A stretch of DNA of 64,000 nt. It comes from Mycobacterium sp. SMC-4. Lineage in GTDB: Bacteria > Actinomycetota > Actinomycetes > Mycobacteriales > Mycobacteriaceae. The notes below the pieces were generated by a model, which saw nothing but the letters and a program-made list of their open reading frames with translations, ran no database searches and had not been told where the DNA came from. The DNA is taken from NCBI RefSeq assembly GCF_025263265.1, contig NZ_CP079869.1, forward strand, positions 3,658,001 through 3,722,000, read 5' to 3'. Made by a program: the position numbers and the translations under genes. Shown here piece after piece: positions 25,932 through 34,078 of this stretch (the stretch's first letter is position 1; each line of letters begins with the position of its first letter).

Positions 25932-27524
25932 TTATTCCTGCCCTTCGGGTGCAGTGGAGGTGGAAAACCAAGTGCCGGTGGGGTCTTCGATGTGAGCGTT
26001 GCGTATCTCGGTGCGCAGCACCTTGCCCATCGGAGAGCGAGGCAGCTGCGATCCGACCCGGAGTGCACCAAGCTTCTTGACCGGCCCGAGCTTGTCGCGG
26101 GTCCAGGCCACCAGCTGCGCACCCGAGACGGTCTTGCCCGGAGTGGGCACGATCAGTGCCAGCGGCGTCTCTCCCCACCGGTCGTGCGGGATCCCGACTA
26201 CCGCGGCTTCTGCCACCGCCGGGTGCGCAGCGAGAGCCTGTTCGAGTTCGGCGGGCCAGATGTTGAATCCACCCGAGATGATCAAGTCTTCCTTGCGTCC
26301 GGTCAGAAACAGAAAGCCGGCTTCGTCGAGGTAGCCCATGTCGCGGGTGAGCACCGCACCGTCGGGCAGGAACCGCGCCTTGGTCGCTTCCCCATCACCC
26401 CACACGCCGGCGAATGCGGTGGTGGTACGCGATGCGATCTCGCCTACCTCACCACACGGCAGTTCGTTGCCATCCTGATCCACGATCAGCAGTTGCGACC
26501 CGGGAACGGCTTTGCCCGCCGACGCCAGCCAGCGGCCGTCCTCGGCGACGTGGTCGGCCGGACTGAGGAAGGACAGGGGCGCTCCCTCACTCTGCCCGTA
26601 GATCTGCATCAATACGTCACCGAACGCCGCCCGCGCGAGCCGCAAAGTCTCTGCGGTGATCGGCGATCCGCCGTAGGCGATGCAACGCACACTGCTCAGG
26701 TCGGTGGTCGCCACCGTCGGATGGGTCGCCGCGGCATGGATCATGGTGGGAACGCCGAAGCTGAACGTGCACCGTAACTCGCTGAGTTTCGTCAGATAGG
26801 CACCGGCGTCGAAGCTACGCATCAACGCAATCGATCCGCCGGTGCTGACGAACGCGGGCATCGGCATCACGCTCGCGTGGGAAAGTGGGCCCGCGGCCAG
26901 GTAGCGGTCCTGCGGGGTGAATGCGGGCAAGATTCTGGCCGTTTCGGTGCCGACGGCCGTCCATCCCGCCACGTCGTGGAAGATCGCTTTGGGCCGCCCG
27001 GTAGTGCCGGCCGAGAATCGGATGGTCTGCGGCCGGTGGGGTGCAGTGTCGACCTGCGGATCGTGTGTCGACGCGGCGCCGAGAACGTCTTCGTAATTCG
27101 ATGCGCCTCCGGAGGGGCGATGCTCTGCTGGGCCGTCACAGATCAACACGTGCGACAACCCCGCGACCCGGTCCAGATGCGGTGCGATCGTCGCGTGGTG
27201 CGGTTGGCCGACGATGAGAGCCGATGCGCCGATCGCGGTCAACAACTCTGCATTGATCTCGGGCGTGTTGTGGGTGTAGAGGGAGGCGCGGACGAAACCG
27301 CCCAGTGCGATGCCGAAGATCAACTCGAGCGCCTCGGGCGAATTGTCGGTGAGCGTCGCCACCCTGTCGCCGGGCTTCAGCCCGAGGTCTGCCAGCGCCT
27401 GCGAGAGCCGACAGGCTCGCTGATAGCAGTCAGAGTATGTCTGTACGCGATCGTCACAGATGAGCAGCGGATTGTCGGCGAACCGCTCTGCTCCCCGGCG
27501 GATCAGCGTCGTCAGATCCATCAC
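25932..27524 (-). CDS. FadD-type acyl-CoA synthetase with altered ATP loop
   Basis: A 530-residue ANL-superfamily ligase, first gene of a five-gene beta-oxidation-type operon. The ATP loop is altered: FSAGTTGRPKA replaces the usual T-S-G-T-T-G-x-P-K-G, losing the first threonine and the last glycine. Other motifs look intact: IYGQSEGAP, GRKEDLIISGGFN, and the catalytic lysine in SPMGKVLRTE. Activity is likely but could be unusual. The start is GTG at 27524 or ATG at 27521. It diverges from an AraC-type gene, a plausible activator. Confidence 0.85.
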   Translation of the reverse strand: MMDLTTLIRRGAERFADNPLLICDDRVQTYSDCYQRACRLSQALADLGLKPGDRVATLTDNSPEALELIFGIALGGFVRASLYTHNTPEINAELLTAIGASALIVGQPHHATIAPHLDRVAGLSHVLICDGPAEHRPSGGASNYEDVLGAASTHDPQVDTAPHRPQTIRFSAGTTGRPKAIFHDVAGWTAVGTETARILPAFTPQDRYLAAGPLSHASVMPMPAFVSTGGSIALMRSFDAGAYLTKLSELRCTFSFGVPTMIHAAATHPTVATTDLSSVRCIAYGGSPITAETLRLARAAFGDVLMQIYGQSEGAPLSFLSPADHVAEDGRWLASAGKAVPGSQLLIVDQDGNELPCGEVGEIASRTTTAFAGVWGDGEATKARFLPDGAVLTRDMGYLDEAGFLFLTGRKEDLIISGGFNIWPAELEQALAAHPAVAEAAVVGIPHDRWGETPLALIVPTPGKTVSGAQLVAWTRDKLGPVKKLGALRVGSQLPRSPMGKVLRTEIRNAHIEDPTGTWFSTSTAPEGQE

Positions 27525-27732
27525 CGGCTCCTCTCGTGAGTGTTGCCGACTCGCATCTCGCGGTCGGTTTCGACGCTATGAGCAGGCGACGGGAGCGCCA
27601 ATGGGATGAGAGGCCACCAGCTGGTGGGCACCGGCCACATATGTGACGGGCGTCATACCTTCGGGTCGGGGGCAGTTACCATGAGCACCGTCCCGCAGAG
27701 CCGCGGCGCTACAGGATGTGAGGTACCGGTCA
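27525..27732. promoter_or_regulatory. Divergent promoter region, synthetase operon and AraC regulator
   Basis: About 208 bases lie between the two divergent starts. The only dyad I noticed is TGACG-GG-CGTCA at 27644-27655, flanked by A/T (CATATG...ATAC). It is short and could be chance, but it sits where a regulator should bind. The ACTTTACCGGC operator of mce operon 1 and the TetR operon is absent, so this operon appears to be controlled separately. Confidence 0.4.
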
Positions 27733-28725
27733 ATGGTCTTGAACACCGTCGAGGTCGAACGGGTGACCACCTGCGGCCTGAATCCGGCCGAGGGCCGCGA
27801 GTTGTGGACCGAGCTGCTGGTGTCGTACGAATCCGACTTCGACTGCAGCTTCGCACCGACATGGGTGACCGGATCGGCACTACGAGCACGCACCAACCGT
27901 TTTCAGTACGTGTCGTGGCGATGTGACGGTACCGGCTATCGGCGGACGTCACGCCATATCCGCAACGACGGAGACCGGAGCGCGCGTCTGCTGGTGGCCC
28001 GCAGCGGGTGCCTGACGGTCTGCTACGACGACAAGACCGTGCTGGTTCGGGCCGGTCAGGCCTATCCCGTGTCGATGGCCCGTCCCATGTCACTGAGCAA
28101 CGACCCGGGATCGGAGATCCTGGTGCTGGGCCTTGATTCGGAGACGGTTGCGCGCCGGTTGTACGACCTCGGTGGGCCGGCCCAGCCCATCGACCTGCGC
28201 ACCGGTCTGGGCAGTTCGGTACACGCGTTGCTGACCAGCCTGGTCCGGGAGTCCGAGGTATTGGCCGCACACGAGTTCGACGCCGTCGCCGACCGCCTGA
28301 TCGATCTGTTCACACTCACCCAGGAGCGCATCACCGCCGATACCGCTCCGGGCCGGCTCGGCGAAGTGGCGCGGGCCGCCCGCCGCTACGTCCAGCAGCA
28401 TCTGGGCGAGCGCAACCTTTCGGCCACCCACATCGCGACGGCCCTCGGCTGGTCGCCGCGGCAGGTGCAGCTTGCCCTCAAGCACGCCGGCACGACCACG
28501 AACAAGATGATCAAGGACGAACGGCTCAGCGCAGCGTACGCCGTTGTGGTGGCCCCGGGCGCCCACCGATCCCTCACCGAGTTGGCCGCCGAACTGGGCT
28601 TTGCGACACCGAGTGCGTTCAGCACGGCGTTTCGCCAGCGTTACGGACTCAGCCCGCGGCAGTTGCGCGACCAAACCCGGCGCGCAGCACTCAACGACGG
28701 TGAGCCGCGGCTGCCAGCAGGCTGA
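27733..28725 (+). CDS. AraC-family transcriptional regulator
   Basis: A 330-residue regulator with an N-terminal sensing domain (about 1-200; the segment MARPMSLSNDPGSEILVLGL fits AraC-binding-like domains) and a C-terminal double helix-turn-helix (about 225-322). The C-terminal part ends SLTELAAELGFATPSAFSTA, then FRQRYGLSPRQLR, a clear AraC signature. I prefer the ATG at 27733, eight bases after TGAGGT, to the in-frame GTG at 27718. It diverges from the synthetase operon, and its 3' end overlaps the last gene of the apc-like operon on the other strand by 35 bases. Targets could be either operon. Confidence 0.85.
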   Translation: MVLNTVEVERVTTCGLNPAEGRELWTELLVSYESDFDCSFAPTWVTGSALRARTNRFQYVSWRCDGTGYRRTSRHIRNDGDRSARLLVARSGCLTVCYDDKTVLVRAGQAYPVSMARPMSLSNDPGSEILVLGLDSETVARRLYDLGGPAQPIDLRTGLGSSVHALLTSLVRESEVLAAHEFDAVADRLIDLFTLTQERITADTAPGRLGEVARAARRYVQQHLGERNLSATHIATALGWSPRQVQLALKHAGTTTNKMIKDERLSAAYAVVVAPGAHRSLTELAAELGFATPSAFSTAFRQRYGLSPRQLRDQTRRAALNDGEPRLPAG

Positions 28726-29476
28726 GATCAGCGTCGCCGGGAATCGGCCCGTCGGACAAGATCGGTCCACCGTGACCGACGGTGAGCGTCGGCCACAGCC
28801 GGTCGAACGGCACCGTCGCGAAGTCCGCGGCGGCCGCCAGCCCCCGCCCTGGGCTGGCGTGCTGGGGGTATCCGAGCCCGGCGAAATTCTCGGCACCGCA
28901 CAACACCGCCGGCACGCCCGCCGTCTCGAGTCTGCGCAACATCGGGCTGTGCGCGTCGGATAGCTCTTCGACGCGCTCTTCGCAGACCCCCGGTTCGGAA
29001 GACTCCCACACCAGGATGCGGTCGGCACCGGCGGCCACATAATGACCGACCAGCACGCCGAGCAGATCGCCGACGTCGGCGAGCAGGTCCGGCAACTCCG
29101 ACTTCGGCGTCGAAAATGCCTGTGCCAGAGCCTTAGTCAGAACTCCCGGGCCGCTGAGAGAGGCAGCCACCGGCTGAGCCGGATACAACCTGGCGAGCAC
29201 GGTGGTCAACTCCAAGGCCGCGGAGAGAATCGGGGTCAGGGCCAAGTCGACGTCGATGACCTGTGCGGCCGAGGTCACCGAACCGGTCACCGCATCGGCC
29301 TCGGCCCGCGGATCGAAGTGGGTGACCACCCAGTCCGGTCGCACCAACGCGACCGCTTCCCGCAGGCAGTACGCCCAGCGTGTCGGGTCGGTTCGCCAGC
29401 ACGGCTCGGTACCGCTGATACGCGCCGCGACTTGGTCGAGGACCGGCGCGAACGCCGGCGTGCCGTGGGCGGTCAT
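28691..29476 (-). CDS. Uncharacterised protein, fifth gene of apc-like operon
   Basis: A 261-residue (about 28 kDa) soluble protein that I do not recognise with certainty. It has alternating helices and strands (DWVVTHFDPRA; PVAASLSGPGVL; GADRILVWESSEPG), loosely recalling uroporphyrinogen-decarboxylase-type barrels. By position it corresponds to the fifth, loosely bound subunit encoded at the end of acetophenone carboxylase operons (about 34 kDa there). Its ATG overlaps the stop of the HyuB-like gene (ATGA), so it is coupled to the complex. The last 35 bases overlap the AraC gene tail to tail. Confidence 0.55.
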   Translation of the reverse strand: MTAHGTPAFAPVLDQVAARISGTEPCWRTDPTRWAYCLREAVALVRPDWVVTHFDPRAEADAVTGSVTSAAQVIDVDLALTPILSAALELTTVLARLYPAQPVAASLSGPGVLTKALAQAFSTPKSELPDLLADVGDLLGVLVGHYVAAGADRILVWESSEPGVCEERVEELSDAHSPMLRRLETAGVPAVLCGAENFAGLGYPQHASPGRGLAAAADFATVPFDRLWPTLTVGHGGPILSDGPIPGDADLSLLAAAAHRR

Positions 29477-31599
29477 GTGCCGGCGACCGGCTCCGACCAG
29501 TCCCACGAGCCCAGGTAGCCGAGCGGGGCCGGGGGTTGCTCGCGACGCCAGGTGGCGACGAAGTCATCGTAACTGGCACCCCGGGCGAGTCGGTCCCGGC
29601 GGGCTTGCGCCCGGGCCGCAGCGGTGCCATCGGCATCGAGTTCCCCGCGATCATCCCAGGCGGTGTGGTAGACGTCGCGAGCAACCACCTCGCTGATCAG
29701 TCCGCGGCGCAGATCCTTCATCACCTCGACCGGGTCACGCTCCAACGGGTCACCGTAGCCCGCCCCGCCACCGACTCGCTGAATCCAGATGTCTCCCTCG
29801 GCAATCGGGTCGGCAGCCTGCACCGGGTTGCTGACCTCATAGGTTCCCGGCAGCGGCTGATCGCGCAGCAGATCGCGGGCGTCGTAAGTCAATCCCGGTG
29901 CCCCACCGGCCATCCACTCGAGCACCGCGTCCACCCCGCCCTCGGGTCGCACCCGAAGCAGCGGAATGCACGGGCCGGCGTATCCGCCGAACAACCCGCC
30001 GGTCACCGGGAATTTCCCGCCCATACTGGTGATCCCGAAGCCGAACAGCTGGCTGCCGTACAGCATGTACGCCCATTCCACCGACGCCCCGCCGCGGTAC
30101 TTGCCGAAGCCGTGGTTGTCCGGCGGAATGCGGCGCCACAGGCACAGCACCGGAATCTCGTTCTCCCGCCACTCGATCTCCCCCCAATCCGACACCGGCG
30201 CGAACACCGGACCGGCCGCGTGCTCACCGTCCTCATCACACCGGGCGCCGCCGCCGGCCGCATTCATCTCGGTCGACACATTCGCCGTCAGCTGCCCATG
30301 CTGGGTCAGCCCGCCGTATTGCAGCGTCGGGATCATCGCGTACCAGGGCGCCATCGGTCGAACACTGCCCGGATTCGCGAACAACGCCTTGGTGACCGCC
30401 GAATGCAGTGCGGCGTTGAAACAGAACATCGTCATCAGCGACAGCGACGTCGGCTGTTCGGCATCGGCGGTCACGATGGAACCCGGTTCCAACTCGAAGT
30501 CCAGCGCGGAAATGAACCCTGCCGTGCGGGGCAGATCGGCGAACAGGAAGTTCATGAACAGGTTACCGACCATCGCCCGAGTGAAGTGGGCCTGCGCGTT
30601 GAGTGCCCGGTCGATCGACGGCGCGGAGCCTCGGGTGCGGACGGTGAGCCGATCGCCGCGTTTTTCCAGCTCGACGCTGATTTTGAACAACCGTTCTTCC
30701 AGCAGTGTGGTGTCAGCGAACTGGATACCGCGGTAGACACCATCGGGCCATTCCGAGATACGCCGTCGCACTTCGGTTTCCGTAGATTCCAAGACTGTCC
30801 GCAAAGTAGCGATCAGCAGGTTTGCCGACCGCTCTGCCATGAAGTCGTGCATGCGCTGCTCGACCATCCGAACGGTCGCCAGCTTGGAGCGGAAGTCTGT
30901 GAGCCACAACAACGGATCACGGACCTGGTTCTGGAACAGGTTGATCAGGTCACGGCGGAACGTGTAGTTCTCGCCGACCTTCATCGGCGGGATCCGAACC
31001 CCTTCACCGTACTTGGTGGTCGCACGCAACGCGAAACCCCCGGGGTCGACCGCGGCACCGTTTTCACCCTCGTGCACGATGGCGCTGATCCACGCAATGT
31101 GTTCACCCTGCCAGTACAACGGGATCAGCAGCGTGTGGTCCGGGTTGTGGGTGCCGCCGTAGTTGGCGTCGTTGTGGTAGAAGATGTCACCCTCGGTAAC
31201 GCCGACGGTGGGTTCCTCGGCCCAGTACCGGTTGATGAACTTCGGCACCGGCGATGTGGTCGCCGAGAACATGTTGACACCGCCGGAACTGGCCACCGCG
31301 AACTCGCCTTCACGGGTGTATATCCCCACGATCAGATCGCCGTATTTGGCTGCCGGCGAGGCGCAGATCTGCTCCAGCATTTCCATCGCCGACTCGAGTA
31401 CCGCCTCGATCCGACTCAGCGCCACAGTGATATCGGTCGGGTCGGTGATCGACCGCATCGCCTCGTCCTCGCGCGCGGTACGCAACCGCAGCCGGTGTTC
31501 GGCGGTGATAGCACTATCAGGACCGTACATCACCGGCTGGTTGTTGATCAGGTCGGTGAGAAACTCGCGCGCGGCCGCGGCGGAATCGATCGCTGTCAT
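29473..31599 (-). CDS. HyuB-type carboxylase subunit (apcD-like)
   Basis: A 708-residue (about 77 kDa) hydantoinase-B/acetone-carboxylase-alpha family protein. The family segment near the N-terminus reads YHNDANYGGTHNPDHTLLIP, then EGVRIPPMKVGE; the C-terminus has DIWIQRVGGGAGYGDPLERD, the usual G-G-G-x-G-D-P motif. The typical H-H-x-D-I-G-G metal/substrate motif is replaced by HEGENGAAVDPGG, as expected for a divergent branch. In acetone and acetophenone carboxylases, such subunits carboxylate an enol-phosphate intermediate. It is the fourth gene of a five-gene operon, coupled to its neighbours on both sides by ATGA overlaps. Start ATG at 31599. Confidence 0.85.
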   Translation of the reverse strand: MTAIDSAAAAREFLTDLINNQPVMYGPDSAITAEHRLRLRTAREDEAMRSITDPTDITVALSRIEAVLESAMEMLEQICASPAAKYGDLIVGIYTREGEFAVASSGGVNMFSATTSPVPKFINRYWAEEPTVGVTEGDIFYHNDANYGGTHNPDHTLLIPLYWQGEHIAWISAIVHEGENGAAVDPGGFALRATTKYGEGVRIPPMKVGENYTFRRDLINLFQNQVRDPLLWLTDFRSKLATVRMVEQRMHDFMAERSANLLIATLRTVLESTETEVRRRISEWPDGVYRGIQFADTTLLEERLFKISVELEKRGDRLTVRTRGSAPSIDRALNAQAHFTRAMVGNLFMNFLFADLPRTAGFISALDFELEPGSIVTADAEQPTSLSLMTMFCFNAALHSAVTKALFANPGSVRPMAPWYAMIPTLQYGGLTQHGQLTANVSTEMNAAGGGARCDEDGEHAAGPVFAPVSDWGEIEWRENEIPVLCLWRRIPPDNHGFGKYRGGASVEWAYMLYGSQLFGFGITSMGGKFPVTGGLFGGYAGPCIPLLRVRPEGGVDAVLEWMAGGAPGLTYDARDLLRDQPLPGTYEVSNPVQAADPIAEGDIWIQRVGGGAGYGDPLERDPVEVMKDLRRGLISEVVARDVYHTAWDDRGELDADGTAAARAQARRDRLARGASYDDFVATWRREQPPAPLGYLGSWDWSEPVAGT

Positions 31600-33725
31600 C
31601 GAACGTTCTCCTGTCGCATCCGAAAGAAGCCATAAGGATCCATCTCGCCGGACCAACCGGGTTCGACGACGATGGTGGTGTCGGCGGATTCGATGACCGC
31701 CGGACCGTTGATCCGCTGGCCGGCCTCAAGCGCGGCGTAGGCGTACAGATCGGTATCCGCCGGTCCGTCACGCCACACGCACCGCCGTGATCCGGTCCAG
31801 GCCGACCCATCGGCCCCCGCAGTGCCCACTCGCTGCACCGGCTGCGCCGCCGGACGGGGAATCCACGCGCGCAACCTGATCGCATCGATCGAGATGCCCA
31901 CCTCCCGGGTGAGTGCCAGATCGCCGAACCGGTCGCCGTACTCGGCGAAGTACGCCCGGATCACGGCCGCGACATCGGTCTCGCTGTTCAACCGTTTCAC
32001 CGGGCTGGCGATGGTGATCACGAACAGTTGGCCGGTGGAACGCATGTCCAGTTCGACGGCGATCTCGACATCGTCGGCACCGAAGCCCTGGCCGGCGAAA
32101 TCCTGGTAGGCCCTGGTCTCGAACTCCTCGACCACCGAGTTGAACACCGAGTAGTCCGACAGCACCTGCTTGATCAACGGGTTGAACAACACCTGCCAGA
32201 CCGACTGCTCGTAGATGTGCAGGCGCTCGAGGCCGGCGGCACCGGTCGCGGAAAACACCTCGCTGTGCGGGGGAACCACGACCTCGCTGGCATTGAGGGA
32301 GCCCGCGTAGCCGCAGGCGTGTAGCGGTCCGCCACCGCCGAAGGAGAACACGGTGAACTCGCGGGGGTCGTAGCCCTTGACGGTGATCGATTTGAACAGC
32401 TCCGAGCCCATCGCCTCGTCGACGACGCGGCGGATCCGCAACGCTGCCTCGGAGACCGAAATACCGAGGGGCTTGGCGATCCGTCGTTCGATGGCGCGCT
32501 CGGCTCGACGCAGGTCGAGCGGCAACTCACCGCCGTGGTACCGCTTGGGATCGAGGTAACCCAGTACCAGGTCGGCATCGGTGACCGTGGGCTCGGTGCC
32601 GCCCTGCCCGTAGCAGGCCGGACCGGGGTCTGAACCCGCGGACTCGGGACCGACCACCACGCCGGCCACCGGGTCCAGACGTGCGATGGACCCGCCGCCC
32701 GCGCCGATGGCCGAGATGTCCATCATCGGCACCTGAACGCGCCAGCGGTCGATGACCGGATTGAAATCGTAGAACCGCACCGATCCGGCAACCACCATGC
32801 CGACGTCGAAGGACGTGCCACCCATGTCGGTGGTCACCACTCGGTCGAAGCCATGTGCGGCGGCGACATGGCGCGACCCGTACAGGCCGGACACCGGGCC
32901 GGCGTGCACGGTATGGATCGGGGTGGTGGCGGCCAGCGTGCCCATGCCGCCACTGTTGTGCACCAACAGCAATTCACCGCGGTAGCCGCGCCGCCGCAAC
33001 TCGTCACGAAGACGGGACAACCGGTCTGCGGTGAACCGGTGCAAGTAGGCATTGATGGTCGCGGTCATGGCACGGGCGTACTCACCAGACCGCCGCGAAA
33101 TCTCGTGCGTCAAGATCACCGGAAAACGGCCAAGATACGTAGTCGGATACTCACTTTCGATGACTTCGCGCACCCGCAACTCGTGTTCGGGATTGACATG
33201 CGAATTCAGCAGGGACACCACGAAGCCACGTACCCCCTGGTCCACGAGGTCCTGTACGCGGTCTGCGACTTCGTCGTCGCGCAACGGGATGAGGATCCGT
33301 CCGTATGCGTCGACGCGCTCGGTCAACACCGCGATGTGCTCCGGCTCGATCAGCGGTTCAGGTCGGCGGGCCCGCGGTAGGTCACGGGTGACCTGCGCGG
33401 GAAGACCGTCAGCCCACTGCCGGCAGCGCCCGATCGGCACGGTGTCCTCGTGACCTGCCGTCGTCAGTAGGCCCAGTCGGGGGCCGTTGCGTTCGATCAA
33501 CGCATTGGTGCCCAATGTGGTTGCATACCTGATGGTCTCCGTCTCAGCCAGCAGCCCATCGGTGTCGCGGCCGACGGTCGCGGCAATGGCCTCGATCGCC
33601 CGGAAGAACCCGAGTGAGAGATCGTGATGGGTGGTGAGCGCCTTGGCGGTCCGGGGGCCTGTCGGCCAGTCGCCGGTCGCCACACAATCGGTGAAGGTGC
33701 CGCCGATGTCGACGTTGATCTCCAT
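31596..33725 (-). CDS. HyuA-type ATP-binding carboxylase subunit (apcC-like)
   Basis: A 709-residue (about 77 kDa) hydantoinase-A family protein with an ASKHA-like ATP fold. It has NVDIGGTFTDCVA at the N-terminus, TLGTNALIERNGPR, TTDMGGTSFDVGMV, GAGGGSIARLD, DPGPACYGQGGTEPTVTDAD and FSFGGGGPLHACGYAG. In ketone carboxylases this type of subunit spends ATP to phosphorylate the ketone enol and bicarbonate. The ATG at 33725 follows AGGAGAGCAC, a good ribosome-binding site. It lies eight bases after the small zinc-subunit gene. A second, shorter HyuA protein is encoded two genes upstream, the doubling typical of acetophenone carboxylase. Confidence 0.87.
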   Translation of the reverse strand: MEINVDIGGTFTDCVATGDWPTGPRTAKALTTHHDLSLGFFRAIEAIAATVGRDTDGLLAETETIRYATTLGTNALIERNGPRLGLLTTAGHEDTVPIGRCRQWADGLPAQVTRDLPRARRPEPLIEPEHIAVLTERVDAYGRILIPLRDDEVADRVQDLVDQGVRGFVVSLLNSHVNPEHELRVREVIESEYPTTYLGRFPVILTHEISRRSGEYARAMTATINAYLHRFTADRLSRLRDELRRRGYRGELLLVHNSGGMGTLAATTPIHTVHAGPVSGLYGSRHVAAAHGFDRVVTTDMGGTSFDVGMVVAGSVRFYDFNPVIDRWRVQVPMMDISAIGAGGGSIARLDPVAGVVVGPESAGSDPGPACYGQGGTEPTVTDADLVLGYLDPKRYHGGELPLDLRRAERAIERRIAKPLGISVSEAALRIRRVVDEAMGSELFKSITVKGYDPREFTVFSFGGGGPLHACGYAGSLNASEVVVPPHSEVFSATGAAGLERLHIYEQSVWQVLFNPLIKQVLSDYSVFNSVVEEFETRAYQDFAGQGFGADDVEIAVELDMRSTGQLFVITIASPVKRLNSETDVAAVIRAYFAEYGDRFGDLALTREVGISIDAIRLRAWIPRPAAQPVQRVGTAGADGSAWTGSRRCVWRDGPADTDLYAYAALEAGQRINGPAVIESADTTIVVEPGWSGEMDPYGFFRMRQENVR

Positions 33726-33733
33726 GTGCTCTC

Positions 33734-34078
33734 CTATGCCTCGGCTGCCGCGCCATGCTTGGCGACCAGCGCATCGACGTCGACGTCCATATCGCGGGTG
33801 AGGGGATGGCCCGGCGGAAGATACTCGGTTTCCACCTGGGTGGCGCAGCCCGGGCAGTAGAACTCGACGATGCGGCACCACTGTGGATCTGGACAGTAGC
33901 CCCGCTCACCGGGCAGGCCTGCCGGATAGATATCGCCGGGATCGCGGTCGTACAGCAGCAGGCCTCGCTTGTAGTCGCCGTCGGCCGAGCCCAGATCCTG
34001 CCCGCACCGCAGGCACACCCAGCGCCGAGCGCCTACATCGATGCCCAGGTACTCGGTCATCGTGACGATTCCGCTCAT
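33734..34078 (-). CDS. Small zinc-binding carboxylase subunit (apcB/acxC-like)
   Basis: A 114-residue protein with six cysteines set as CLRC (22, 25), YCPDPQWC (62, 68) and CPGC (75, 78), plus a C-terminal YLPPGHPL. This matches the small zinc-containing subunit of acetone and acetophenone carboxylases (gamma or ApcB type). It lies between two HyuA genes, as apcB does between apcA and apcC. The ATG at 34078 overlaps the upstream HyuA stop (ATGA); an internal ATG at 34060 is also possible. Confidence 0.75.
   Translation of the reverse strand: MSGIVTMTEYLGIDVGARRWVCLRCGQDLGSADGDYKRGLLLYDRDPGDIYPAGLPGERGYCPDPQWCRIVEFYCPGCATQVETEYLPPGHPLTRDMDVDVDALVAKHGAAAEA

Noticed and set aside
27644..27655. 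TGACG-GG-CGTCA dyad between the synthetase operon and AraC gene
   Set aside because: Only 5-bp arms in GC-rich DNA; not strong enough to list as an operator on its own, though noted within the promoter region.
29536..31635. A 699-codon plus-strand open frame opposite the HyuB gene
   Set aside because: Antisense to a gene with clear family motifs; no domain, no ribosome-binding site of note.
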